Source: an uncultured Mesorhizobium sp. (GTDB lineage Bacteria > Pseudomonadota > Alphaproteobacteria > Rhizobiales > Rhizobiaceae). From it: a stretch of DNA of 43,043 nt. The translations under genes and the position numbers were made by a program. Shown here piece by piece: positions 23,972 to 31,804 of the stretch (position 1 is its first letter; each line of letters begins with the position of its first letter). The notes beneath the pieces were generated by a model that worked only from the letters and a program-made list of their open reading frames with translations, searched no databases and had not been told where the DNA came from. The DNA lies in NCBI GenBank assembly GCA_937958475.1, contig CALFXR010000171.1:1-43043 (forward strand). Direction: 5' to 3'.

Positions 23972-25845
23972 TTGCCCCCCTTGTACTTCGCCGCCAGCGC
24001 GGCCTCCTTGTCCTTGTCGATCCACCAGGAATCGACGTCGACGCCGGAATAGGCCGGCTGCTTCTCGGGTATGCCGAACTTGTCCCAGTAGGCCGCCCAG
24101 ACCACCGGATTGTGCCAGTGCGGAACCACGTAGAAGTTCCACAGCAGCACGCGGTCGAGCGCATGCGTCGCCGCCACCAGTTCTTCGCGGTCTTTGGCGA
24201 ACACGACCTTGTCGATGAGCGCGTCGACGACCGGGTCCTTGATGCCCATCAGGTTGCGCGAACCCGTCAGGTCGGCCGCTGCGCTGCCCCAGTAGTCGCG
24301 CTGCTCGTTGCCCGGCGACTGCGACTGGCTCATCACGGTGACGACGCTATCGAACTCGAAGGCGCGCACGCGGTTGACGTACTGGCTGGTGTCGACGATG
24401 CGGATCGTGGCGTTGACGCCGAGCTTGCGCAGGCTGGCGATGTAGGGGCCGATGATGCGCTCGTCGCTCGGGTCGTCGCCGAGGAACTCGATTCCGAACT
24501 GTTCGCCCCTGGCGTTGACCAGCCTGCCGTCCCGGCTCGTCCAGCCGGCCTGCTTGAACAGGTCGAAGGCCTTGCGCAAATTGTCCCTGGTCGACTGCGG
24601 CGTGTCGTAGAGCGGCAGCTTGAATTCCCGCTCGAACACTTCCGCCGGCAGTTTGTCGCGGAAGGGCTCGAGCATCTCCATCTCGCGGCCCTGCGGCAGG
24701 CCCGATGAGGCGAGTTCGCCGCCCTCGAAATAGCTGTCGGTGCGCGTATAGAGCCCGTAGAACAGCGTGCGGTTCATGCTCTCGAAGTCGAAGGCCCAGG
24801 TCAGCGCCTCGCGCACCCGCCGGTCCTGGAACTGCGGCCGCCGCATGTTGAGCACGAAGCCCTGCATCGGCTCGCCGGCGGCTTGCGCGAACTCCCGCTT
24901 CTTCACGTCGCCGGCCTCGAAGGCGGGGAACTTGTAGAATTCGGCCCAGCGCTGCGAGCGGTTCTCGAAGCGCAGGTCCTGGTAGTTGCCCTTGGTGAAG
25001 GCCTGCCACATGGCGTCGTCGTCGTTGAAGTAGACGTAGCGGCGCCGGTCGAAATTGTTGCGCCCGACATTCACCGGCAGCGCGGCACCCCAGTAGTCCG
25101 GAACGCGCGTCCAGATGATCTCCGAGCCCGCCTTGTAGCTGTCGATCCTGTACGGGCCCGAGCCGAGCGGCTTTTCCAGCGTCGGCTGGGCGATGTCGCG
25201 CTTCTTGCCGGCCGCGTCCGTACCCTCCCACCAGTGTTTCGGCAGCACGGTCAGGTCGCCCATGATGTGCGGCAGCTCGCGGTTGCCCTTCTCGTCGAAG
25301 CGGAACTCGACCTCGCGCTCCGACAGCGCCACCGCCTCCGTCACGTTGTGGAAGTAGCGGTTGTACATCGTGCTGTTCGCCTTCAGCGCCTCGAGCGACC
25401 AGACTACGTCGGCGGCCGTGACCGGTGTGCCGTCGTGCCACTTCGCCCGCGGGTCGATGCGGTAGATGGCCGACGAATAGTCGTCCGGATACTTGAAGGC
25501 CTCGGCGATCAGCGGATGCGAGGTGCCGGGCTCGTCGGTCGACTGGCCCATCAGCGTCTCGTAGAGCAGCCCGCCGCCGAACGCAGCGAAGCCGGCCGCC
25601 GCCGTGCCGCGGGTGATGAACGGGTTGAAGCTGTCGAACGTACCCTGCGCCACTGCGTTCAGCGTGCCGCCCTTCGGCGCGTCGGGGTTGACGTAGTCGT
25701 AGCGCTCGAAGCCGGCTTCGTATTTCGAGGCGCCGACCAGCGAGGACACCGTGCGCCACTCGTCCGCCCCGGCCGTGCCGAGGCCGGCCGCGAGCAGCGC
25801 GGCGACCGTGGCCATGCGGATGATGCGTCGTGCGGGTCGTCTCAT
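23968..25845 (-). CDS. yejA: YejA-like extracellular solute-binding protein (family 5)
   Basis: This 625-residue periplasmic binding protein is the first gene of the peptide-transport operon. A Sec-type signal peptide (MRRPARRIIRMATVAALLAA, cleavage probably after GTAGA) precedes DEWRTVSSLVGASKYEAGFE and YVNPDAPKGGTLN, the YejA family hallmark. It also has GSGPYRIDSYKAGSEI and AFDFESMNRTLFYGLYTR, conserved in this group. AAGGAAG lies just before ATG 25845. A promoter should lie between the cytochrome c terminator and this start. It is paralogous to the next gene, with many aligned blocks such as YDYVNPDAPKGG. Confidence 0.93.
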   Translation of the reverse strand: MRRPARRIIRMATVAALLAAGLGTAGADEWRTVSSLVGASKYEAGFERYDYVNPDAPKGGTLNAVAQGTFDSFNPFITRGTAAAGFAAFGGGLLYETLMGQSTDEPGTSHPLIAEAFKYPDDYSSAIYRIDPRAKWHDGTPVTAADVVWSLEALKANSTMYNRYFHNVTEAVALSEREVEFRFDEKGNRELPHIMGDLTVLPKHWWEGTDAAGKKRDIAQPTLEKPLGSGPYRIDSYKAGSEIIWTRVPDYWGAALPVNVGRNNFDRRRYVYFNDDDAMWQAFTKGNYQDLRFENRSQRWAEFYKFPAFEAGDVKKREFAQAAGEPMQGFVLNMRRPQFQDRRVREALTWAFDFESMNRTLFYGLYTRTDSYFEGGELASSGLPQGREMEMLEPFRDKLPAEVFEREFKLPLYDTPQSTRDNLRKAFDLFKQAGWTSRDGRLVNARGEQFGIEFLGDDPSDERIIGPYIASLRKLGVNATIRIVDTSQYVNRVRAFEFDSVVTVMSQSQSPGNEQRDYWGSAAADLTGSRNLMGIKDPVVDALIDKVVFAKDREELVAATHALDRVLLWNFYVVPHWHNPVVWAAYWDKFGIPEKQPAYSGVDVDSWWIDKDKEAALAAKYKGGN

Positions 25846-25943
25846 CGGCTTCCTTCCCGTGACCGTTCTGCTGGCCGTGCAATGTAGCCCATCGCCGCGG
25901 CATGGGAACCCGGCGAGCCCCGGTTTGCCCTGTGCCGCGCAAC

Positions 25944-25971
25944 AAAAAAGCCGGGCTGAACCCGGCTTTTT
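25944..25971 (-). terminator. Rho-independent terminator of the cytochrome c gene
   Basis: GCCGGG, a five-base loop and CCCGGC (25950-25966), flanked by A- and T-runs so that the minus-strand transcript ends in six U. It isolates the cytochrome c gene from the yej operon on the same strand. Confidence 0.88.
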
Positions 25972-25996
25972 CGTGGAAGCGGAGATGACGCTTGCG

Positions 25997-26224
25997 TTAC
26001 TGCGCCGGAGCCGGCTGCGCGCCTTCCGCGGGAGCGGCGGGAGCGGCTTCACCGGCGGGAGCAGCCTCGCCGGCCGGGGCCGGCTGTGCACCTTCGGCGG
26101 GAGCAGCGGCACCTTCGGCCGGAGCCGCAGCACCCTGGGCCGGAGCTGCCGGGGCAGCCGCACCCTCGGCCGGAGCCGAGGCGTTCTCGGCGGCGGGTGC
26201 CGCGCCGGCTTCCGGCAGCGGCGC
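25997..26224 (-). repeat. Ala/Pro/Glu/Gly low-complexity repeat coding the cytochrome c tail
   Basis: Imperfect tandem GC-rich units (GCCGGAGCC-like on the reverse complement) encode repeated APAEGA or APAGEA blocks. The region is prone to slippage and to polymorphism between strains. Confidence 0.65.
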
Positions 26225-26761
26225 CGGCGAATCCGACAGCGTGCGCAGGTAGGCGATGACGTTGGCGCGCTCGTCGGGCTTCTTCAGGCCGGCGAAGCCC
26301 ATCGCGGTGCCCTTCACCAGCGCCTTCGGCGAAAGCAGGAAGTGCGACAGGTGCTCGTAGTCCCAGGCCACCGAGCCGCCCTGGGCGAATTCCTTCATCG
26401 CCGTCGAGTAGGCGAAGCCCTCATGGCTGGCGACCGGGCGGTTGACGATGTCCCACAGGTTCGGGCCGACCTTGTTGGCGCCGCCCTTTTCGGCGGTATG
26501 GCAGGCCGCGCACTTCTTGAATACGGCCGCGCCCGCGGTGGCGTCGGCGCTGGCGAGCAGCGTGCCGATCGGCGTCTCGGCGGTCTCGCCGCCGGCCGCC
26601 TCGCCGCCGCCGTGCTCTTCCTCGGCCGCCGCGATCGCGTAGCCCGGCTTCTCCGGCACGGGCGAGGCGAAGATCGCGTCGGAAACGATGCCGAGCGAGA
26701 ACACCACGAACACGGTGCCGAGCAGGCCCCCGATGATCTTGTTGAATTCAAAAGAGTTCAT
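25997..26761 (-). CDS. Membrane-anchored class I cytochrome c (CycM-like) with Ala/Pro-rich tail
   Basis: This 254-residue electron carrier is probably anchored in the inner membrane and links the bc1 complex to an oxidase. The N-terminus (MNSFEFNKIIGGLLGTVFVV) forms an uncleaved anchor like CycM. The haem domain has CAACH (84-88) and the distal Met154 in GTAMGFAG, with KVGPNLWDIVNRP between, as in mitochondrial-type cytochrome c. From about residue 179 to the end runs a low-complexity tail of about 75 residues with repeated APAEGA units. GGAG lies upstream of ATG 26761; a longer frame to 26839 enters the divergent promoter. It is divergent from kdsB, a usual arrangement in Hyphomicrobiales. 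Confidence 0.92.
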   Translation of the reverse strand: MNSFEFNKIIGGLLGTVFVVFSLGIVSDAIFASPVPEKPGYAIAAAEEEHGGGEAAGGETAETPIGTLLASADATAGAAVFKKCAACHTAEKGGANKVGPNLWDIVNRPVASHEGFAYSTAMKEFAQGGSVAWDYEHLSHFLLSPKALVKGTAMGFAGLKKPDERANVIAYLRTLSDSPAPLPEAGAAPAAENASAPAEGAAAPAAPAQGAAAPAEGAAAPAEGAQPAPAGEAAPAGEAAPAAPAEGAQPAPAQ

Positions 26762-26946
26762 TCGCCCGAGGCTCCCTTTCCCCGCCGCAGCCGGACCGCC
26801 GCGATGCAATGCGTTTTCGGCCGGCCCGGGGCCGGTCAAATCGCGCGGAAACTAGGTCTTTTACTCGGCCCTTGCAACACATATAAGGCGCACCCAGTGA
26901 GACTTTTTGCCACCTTCGAAGGCCATCCGCCGCCCGGCCATCCGAC

Positions 26947-27675
26947 ATGTCGATCCTGATCCTGATCCCCGCGCGTATGTCGTCGACCCGCCTGCCGAAC
27001 AAGCCGCTGGCCGACATCGCCGGGCGTCCGATGATCGTCCATGTCGCCGCCCGCGCCGCCGAAAGCGGCCTTGGCCGCGTCGTCGTGGCGACCGATACCG
27101 AGGCCGTCGCCGACGTGGTGCGCAAGGCCGGCTTCGAGGCGGTGATGACGCGCGCCGACCACCAGTCCGGCTCCGACCGCATCCACGAGGCGCTCGTGCT
27201 GCTCGATCCACGCAAGCGCGTCGAGGTCGTCGTCAACGTCCAGGGCGACCTGCCGACGATCGATCCGGCGACGATCGCCGCCGCCATCCCGCCGCTGGAA
27301 GACGCCGCCGTCGACATCGCCACGCTCGGCGCGGTGATCTCCCGCGACGACGAGCGCGACAACCCGAACGTGGTCAAGATCGTCGGCGCGTCGCTGTCCG
27401 CCTCGCGGCTGCGCGCGCTCTATTTCACCCGCGCCACGGCGCCCTGGGGCGAAGGGCCGCTCTATCATCACATCGGCCTCTATGCGTACCGTCGCGCAGC
27501 CCTCGAGCGTTTCGTCGCGCTGCCGCCGTCGATGCTGGAGGTCCGCGAGCGCCTCGAGCAGCTCAGGGCGCTGGAAGCCGGCATGCGCATCGACGCCGAG
27601 ATCGTCGACACCGTGCCGCTCGGCGTCGACACGGCCCACGACCTCGAGCGCGCCCGCGCCATGCTCTCAGCCTGA
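26947..27675 (+). CDS. kdsB: 3-deoxy-manno-octulosonate cytidylyltransferase (CMP-KDO synthetase)
   Basis: KdsB activates KDO with CTP to CMP-KDO for lipopolysaccharide core synthesis in the cytoplasm. The 242-residue protein opens with ILIPARMSSTRLPNKPLADI, the nucleotide-binding signature of the family. VVVATDTEAVADVV and HQSGSDRIHEAL (GTDR-like), VVNVQGDLPTID (the QGD metal site) and LYHHIGLYAYRRAALERFV follow. Length and domain are normal. It is divergent from the cytochrome c gene and is followed after 13 bases by pheA, so they are probably co-transcribed. Confidence 0.95.
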   Translation: MSILILIPARMSSTRLPNKPLADIAGRPMIVHVAARAAESGLGRVVVATDTEAVADVVRKAGFEAVMTRADHQSGSDRIHEALVLLDPRKRVEVVVNVQGDLPTIDPATIAAAIPPLEDAAVDIATLGAVISRDDERDNPNVVKIVGASLSASRLRALYFTRATAPWGEGPLYHHIGLYAYRRAALERFVALPPSMLEVRERLEQLRALEAGMRIDAEIVDTVPLGVDTAHDLERARAMLSA

Positions 27676-27688
27676 ACAGGATACCGAC

Positions 27689-28552
27689 ATGCCGCCGAAG
27701 ACCAACCGGATCTCATTCCAGGGCGAGCCCGGGGCCAACTCCGACACCGCCTGCCGCAACATGTTCCCGTCGATGGAACCGCTGCCCTGCCCGACCTTCG
27801 AGGACGCGTTCAACGCGGTCGAGACCGGCAAGGCCGACCTCGCCATGATCCCGATCGAGAACACCATCGCCGGCCGCGTCGCCGACATCCACCATCTCCT
27901 GCCGGAATCGAAGCTGCACATCATCGGCGAGTATTTCCTGCCGATCCATTTCCACCTGATGGTGCTGCCCGGCGTGAAGCGCGAGGAGATCCGCACGGTC
28001 CACAGCCACATCCACGCGCTCGGCCAGTGCCGCAAATACATCCGCAAGAACGGCTGGAAGCCGATGGTCGCGGGAGACACCGCCGGCGCGGCCAAACTCG
28101 TGTCGGAAGAGAAGGTGCGCTCGATGGCGGCGCTGGCGCCGAAGCTCGCTGCCGAGCTCTACGGCCTCGACATCCTCGAGGAGAACGTCGAGGACACCGA
28201 CACCAACGTCACCCGCTTCGTCGTGCTGACCAGGTCGAAGCACTGGGTCGAGCGGCCCTCGGAAGAGGCGAAGATGATGACCACCTTCATCTTCCGCGTG
28301 CGCAACGTGCCGGCCGCGCTCTACAAGGCGATGGGCGGCTTCGCCACCAACGGCGTCAACATGACCAAGCTGGAGAGCTACCAGCTCGGCGCCTTCACCG
28401 CGACGCTGTTCTACGCCGACATCGAGGGCCACCCCGACGATCCGGGCGTCAGCAACGCGCTGGAGGAACTGCGCTTCTTCTCGAAGGAGGTGCGCATTCT
28501 CGGCGTCTACCCGAGAAGCCCGTCGCGCGAGGAGTGGAAGGTCGCGGACTGA
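27689..28552 (+). CDS. pheA: Prephenate dehydratase with ACT domain
   Basis: This enzyme converts prephenate to phenylpyruvate in phenylalanine synthesis. The 287-residue protein has the catalytic PDT domain (about 5-182): ISFQGEPGANSD at the start and the invariant TRF (175-177) in DTNVTRFVVLTR. A C-terminal ACT domain for Phe feedback follows (about 197-275, with FIFRVRNVPAALYKAMGGFA). The ACT motif that reads ESRP in E. coli PheA reads ESYQ here, so Phe binding may differ. It is monofunctional (no chorismate mutase domain). I chose ATG 27689; the frame upstream overlaps kdsB. Confidence 0.95.
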   Translation: MPPKTNRISFQGEPGANSDTACRNMFPSMEPLPCPTFEDAFNAVETGKADLAMIPIENTIAGRVADIHHLLPESKLHIIGEYFLPIHFHLMVLPGVKREEIRTVHSHIHALGQCRKYIRKNGWKPMVAGDTAGAAKLVSEEKVRSMAALAPKLAAELYGLDILEENVEDTDTNVTRFVVLTRSKHWVERPSEEAKMMTTFIFRVRNVPAALYKAMGGFATNGVNMTKLESYQLGAFTATLFYADIEGHPDDPGVSNALEELRFFSKEVRILGVYPRSPSREEWKVAD

Positions 28553-28619
28553 CGGGGACTGCGACGCTTCGTCGTCGACGCGCCGGTAGTTGCGGGGTAG
28601 CGAATCGCGGGTGACGTGA

Positions 28620-29600
28620 ATGGGCGAAATCCTGGATCTTGCGGGACAGAATCTGATCTCGCCGGTCATTTTGAGTTTCGTACTCGGCTTGGCCGCGGCC
28701 TTCTTCCGGTCGGACCTGAGTTTCCCCGAAGCGATCGCGAAGGGGATGTCGCTCTACCTTCTGTTCGCGATCGGCTTCAAGGGCGGCGCCGGAATTGCGG
28801 CCCACGGGGTTGATGCGCGCCTCGTTTCGGCGCTGGTGGCCGGCGTGGTGCTGTCCCTCTCGCTACCGCTGCTCGCCTTCGCACTGCTGCGGTCGATGAC
28901 CAAAGCGTCCGTGACCGATGCGGCCGCGGTCGCTGCGCACTACGGATCGATTTCCATCGTTACGTTCGTCGCGGCATCCTCGCTTCTGGCGGGACAGGGG
29001 ATCGCCGCGGAAGGCTACATGGTCGCCGTCGCCGCAGCGATGGAGGCTCCGGCGATCGCGTCGGCCCTGTGGCTCGTGGCCTGGCGCGGCGGCGGTGGCG
29101 AACGTTTGAACGCCGAACTGTTGCGCGAGATCATGCTCAACGGTTCGATCGTTCTCCTCGTCGGCTCGTTCCTCATCGGCTGGATCACCGGGGACGACGG
29201 GCTGAAGCAGATCGAGAGCTTCATCGTCTCGCCGTTCAAGGGAGTCCTCTGCCTGTTCCTGCTCGACATGGGCCTGGTCGCGGGGCGCGGCCTGCGTTCC
29301 GGCCACGCCGCGCTGTCCGGCGGTGCGATACTGTTCGCGTTGATCATGCCGCCACTGGGCGCATGCGCAGGACTCTTGGCCGCGCTGCTGCTCGGCTTGT
29401 CCCTTGGCGGGACTGTGCTGTTGATGGTTCTCGCGGCCTCCGCCTCGTACATCGCGGTGCCCGCCGCCATGCGCGTCGCGCTTCCGGCGGCGAATCCCAC
29501 GCTGTCCCTGTCGCTGTCGCTGGGAGTGACCTTTCCGTTCAACCTGATCGTCGGCATTCCGCTTTATCTGGCTGTTGCCGCCGCCTTCGTCGCCGCATGA
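28620..29600 (+). CDS. SbtA-like sodium-dependent bicarbonate family permease (DUF897)
   Basis: This 326-residue membrane protein belongs to the SbtA family, known in cyanobacteria as a Na+/HCO3- symporter. About ten hydrophobic segments are arranged as two five-helix halves. Family features include LISPVILSFVLGLAAAFFRS and SFPEAIAKGMSLYLLFAIGF KGG at the start, DAAAVAAHYGSISIVTFVAA near the crossing region, and LFLLDMGLVAGRG, with SYIAVPAAMRVALPAANPTL near the C-terminus. The next gene encodes a PII-like protein starting 11 bases after the stop, the arrangement expected of SbtA-SbtB. Bicarbonate as substrate is inferred from the family; heterotrophic homologues are not well characterised as far as I know. 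Confidence 0.85.
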   Translation: MGEILDLAGQNLISPVILSFVLGLAAAFFRSDLSFPEAIAKGMSLYLLFAIGFKGGAGIAAHGVDARLVSALVAGVVLSLSLPLLAFALLRSMTKASVTDAAAVAAHYGSISIVTFVAASSLLAGQGIAAEGYMVAVAAAMEAPAIASALWLVAWRGGGGERLNAELLREIMLNGSIVLLVGSFLIGWITGDDGLKQIESFIVSPFKGVLCLFLLDMGLVAGRGLRSGHAALSGGAILFALIMPPLGACAGLLAALLLGLSLGGTVLLMVLAASASYIAVPAAMRVALPAANPTLSLSLSLGVTFPFNLIVGIPLYLAVAAAFVAA

Positions 29601-29611
29601 GGAGCCATCCG

Positions 29612-29923
29612 ATGCAAATGCACCAGGCGAAGCGAGTGGAGATCATCATCGAGGCGATGATGGAAAGACGCCTGACCGAGGCCCTCTCGGCGGCCGGCGT
29701 GACCGGCTACACGGTCCTGCCGGTCAGCGGCGGCTCGGGCAGGTCGGGCGAGTGGACCCGCGAGGGGCAGGTCGGCCGGGCCGGCGGCATGGTGGCCGTC
29801 ATCTGCCTGGTGCGGCCCGAACGGCTCGATCCTCTGCTCGAGGCCGCCTTCGCCGTCGTGGAGCGCCACATCGGCGTCGTCAGCGTGACCGACGCGCAGG
29901 TGATTCGGGCGGAGCGGTTCTAG
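29612..29923 (+). CDS. PII-like signalling protein, probable partner of the SbtA-like permease
   Basis: This 103-residue protein has the ferredoxin-like PII fold: strand KRVEIIIEA, helix MMERRLTEALSAAG, strand GYTVLPVSGGSG, the mobile T-loop region SGEWTREGQVGRAGG, strand MVAVICLVRPE, and helix LDPLLEAAFAVVERHIG, ending in strand VVSVTDAQVI. SbtB proteins bind adenine nucleotides (including cAMP) and gate SbtA. The uridylylated tyrosine of classical GlnB is absent, and so is a C-terminal Cys-loop extension. GGAG sits seven bases before ATG 29612, four to five codons inside another ATG that overlaps the permease stop. Nucleotide control of the permease is inferred from the pair. Confidence 0.85.
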   Translation: MQMHQAKRVEIIIEAMMERRLTEALSAAGVTGYTVLPVSGGSGRSGEWTREGQVGRAGGMVAVICLVRPERLDPLLEAAFAVVERHIGVVSVTDAQVIRAERF

Positions 29924-29940
29924 GGCGCGTCTCGGTCCGG

Positions 29941-29959
29941 GCGACCGCCTTTCGGTCGC
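29941..29959. repeat. Small hairpin after the PII-like gene
   Basis: GCGACCG and CGGTCGC pair across a five-base loop, 18 bases after the stop. There is no T-run, so termination is uncertain. Confidence 0.35.
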
Positions 29960-30010
29960 GCGGCGAAGACCGCCGACCGGAATGGCCGGACAGGGCGGTG
30001 GAGCCGCCTT

Positions 30011-30036
30011 GCCACACAAGAAAATTCGCGTGTGGC
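30011..30036. terminator. Inverted repeat downstream of nudC
   Basis: GCCACAC and GTGTGGC with a 12-base AT-rich loop, ten bases beyond the nudC stop. It may end the minus-strand HIT-nudC transcript; no T-run follows. Confidence 0.35.
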
Positions 30037-30046
30037 AGGCCCGGTC

Positions 30047-30991
30047 CTACCCCTCGCTCTCCGCCCACGCCCTGATCAAATGATGCGCGATCGCCGTCCT
30101 CGGCGGCACGAACACGCCGGCGGACTTGTCGCCCGAAAGGATGGCGCGCACCTCGCCGCGGCTGAACCAGCGGCAGTCCTCCAGTTCGCGGCTGTCGAAG
30201 CGGATATCGTCGTTCAGCGCCTCGCCGTAGCAGCCGATCATCAGCGAATAGGGGAACGGCCAGGGCTGGCTGGCATGGTAGGCGACCCGGCCGAGCCGGA
30301 TGCCGGCTTCCTCCAGCGTCTCGCGGCGCACCGCGTTCTCGATCGTCTCGCCGGGCTCGATGAAGCCGGCCAGCGCCGAATACATGCCCGGCGGGAAGTG
30401 CGGGCTGCGGCCGAGCAGGCAGCGCTCGCCGCGCACGGCGAGCATGATGGCCACCGGGTCGGTGCGCGGGAAGTGTTCGGCGTTGCAGCCGGTGCACTGC
30501 CGCTTGTAGCCGCCCGAGCGGATCTCGGTCGCGGCGCCGCATCTGCCGCAGAAGCGGTGGGTGGCATGCCATGCGAGCAGCGCGCCGCCCTGCGCCAGCG
30601 CACCCGAAGCTTCCGGGTCGAGCAGGCCCTGCGTCGTCACCGAACGGTAGTCGATCGCCTTGACGCCTTCGGGCAGCGCCTCGGGCTCGAGCCCCGCCGG
30701 CGCGGCGACCACCGGCCCGGCCGGCGTCCAGCCGAGCAGCACCGCCTCGTCGAGCTTCGCCGAAAGCGCCGCGCTTTCCGCGACCGAGAAGTAGGGGTCG
30801 AAGCCGTCGGCGCCCGTCTTGAGATGGATCCGCCCGCCGCGAAACAGCATCAGCCGGGTCGAGGCATCGGCCAGCGCCTCGCGCGCCGAATCGTCGCTGC
30901 GCTCCTCGGAGCGGCGGTCGATCGTGTTACCGGCGTAGCCGACGAACTGGCTGGGTTCGCGCGGCGGCGCGTCGAAGAACGGGAAGGTCAT
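30047..30991 (-). CDS. nudC: NAD+/NADH diphosphatase (NudC), Nudix hydrolase
   Basis: NudC hydrolyses NADH/NAD+ to NMN(H) and AMP and, in other bacteria, removes NAD caps from RNA. The 314-residue protein has an N-terminal NUDIX-like domain, a zinc ribbon with Cys148, Cys151, Cys166 and Cys169, and a full Nudix box (residues 209-231, GFIEPGETIENAVRRETLEE). The NudC-specific SQPWPFP motif follows at 241-247. I chose ATG 30991, where the family-like start MTFPFFDAPPREPSQFVGYA begins; the frame upstream overlaps the HIT gene. The gap of 31 bases from the HIT gene suggests co-transcription. Confidence 0.94.
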   Translation of the reverse strand: MTFPFFDAPPREPSQFVGYAGNTIDRRSEERSDDSAREALADASTRLMLFRGGRIHLKTGADGFDPYFSVAESAALSAKLDEAVLLGWTPAGPVVAAPAGLEPEALPEGVKAIDYRSVTTQGLLDPEASGALAQGGALLAWHATHRFCGRCGAATEIRSGGYKRQCTGCNAEHFPRTDPVAIMLAVRGERCLLGRSPHFPPGMYSALAGFIEPGETIENAVRRETLEEAGIRLGRVAYHASQPWPFPYSLMIGCYGEALNDDIRFDSRELEDCRWFSRGEVRAILSGDKSAGVFVPPRTAIAHHLIRAWAESEG

Positions 30992-31022
30992 GCAAGCCTC
31001 TTGGTGGTGAATGTCCGATCGG

Positions 31023-31442
31023 TCAAAGGGCAGCGTGCAGCCGCTCGACGAACTGGTGCAGGTCCTCGCGCCGGTAGGGCTCGCGCACCCCGTGTCCCCA
31101 CACGGGCCCCGGCCAGCCGGGGTCGCCCTCGTTGCGCGCCACCACATGGACGTGGAGCTGGCGGACCCGGTTGCCGAGCGCCCCGCTGTTGATTTTGCTG
31201 CAGCCGGTCAGCGTCTTCAGCGCCTGCGCCACGAGGTTGGTCTCGAAGGTCAGCATCGCCTGGTCGAGCGGCGTGAGGTCATGGATCTCCTCCACGCCCG
31301 GCCGCCGCGGCACGAGCATGAGCCACGGCCAGCGCCGGTCGTTCATCAGCCTGAGTTCGCACAGGCCGAGCCAGATCACCGGCTCGCTGTCGGCCTCGAG
31401 CCGGCCATCGAGCGCGAAACCGCTCGTCCTTACCGGCAGCAT
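31023..31442 (-). CDS. HIT family protein
   Basis: This 139-residue histidine-triad-like nucleotide-binding protein is probably a hydrolase or transferase of the HIT superfamily. The core has RRWPWLMLVPRRPGVEEIHD followed by LTPLDQAMLTFET. The active-site strand reads QLHVHVVAR (97-103), where the third histidine of a classical HxHxHxx is replaced. This pattern is shared by a group of HIT proteins in alphaproteobacteria, and the catalytic middle His remains. It is upstream of nudC on the same strand, and both handle nucleotides. Confidence 0.85.
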   Translation of the reverse strand: MLPVRTSGFALDGRLEADSEPVIWLGLCELRLMNDRRWPWLMLVPRRPGVEEIHDLTPLDQAMLTFETNLVAQALKTLTGCSKINSGALGNRVRQLHVHVVARNEGDPGWPGPVWGHGVREPYRREDLHQFVERLHAAL

Positions 31443-31590
31443 GGACGCTCCCTCTTCTGTTGTCGGCGTTTTCCGTGACGCTAGGCCGAGCGCCGCGGGC
31501 CTGCAAGGCCTGTCGCGGATGTCGGCGAAGGTCGTTTGCGCTGCCGCCGTTCCGCTCTTGCATTTCCGGTCGGGATTGCCGATATCAGCC

Positions 31591-31690
31591 GCGGGAGGTT
31601 GGTGGTGGACGCTCCACTCGCCAACCGGGTCAGGTCCGGAAGGAAGCAGCCCTAACGAGCCCGGAACGGGTCATTGTTCCAGCCTCCCGC
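31591..31690 (+). ncRNA. ffs: Small bacterial signal recognition particle RNA (4.5S RNA)
   Basis: The conserved SRP core is present around 31627-31660: GGTCAGGTCCGGAAGGAAGC, then AGCCCTAACG, the Ffh-binding apical hairpin with GGAA tetraloop and asymmetric internal loop. The ends pair: GCGGGAGG at 31591-31598 with CCTCCCGC at 31683-31690, giving one long hairpin of about 100 nucleotides. It lies upstream of dnaX on the same strand, a frequent arrangement. The RNA joins Ffh to target membrane proteins. The exact 5' and 3' ends are estimated from pairing. Confidence 0.93.
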
Positions 31691-31804
31691 CTCTTCGCCC
31701 TCCGTCCCTTCCGCTCGCCGGCTCGTTGACGGCGCGTCACGGCGCAGGCGAAACTCGCGCTGGAGCCGGACGCGATGTCCGGGCGCAGGCAAGAAGGCAG
31801 GCTG

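Noticed and set aside
24143..24164. ATG start at 24142 for the second binding protein
   Set aside because: It would overlap the upstream gene by about 175 bases with a non-signal N-terminus; TTG 23971 gives a complete export signal.
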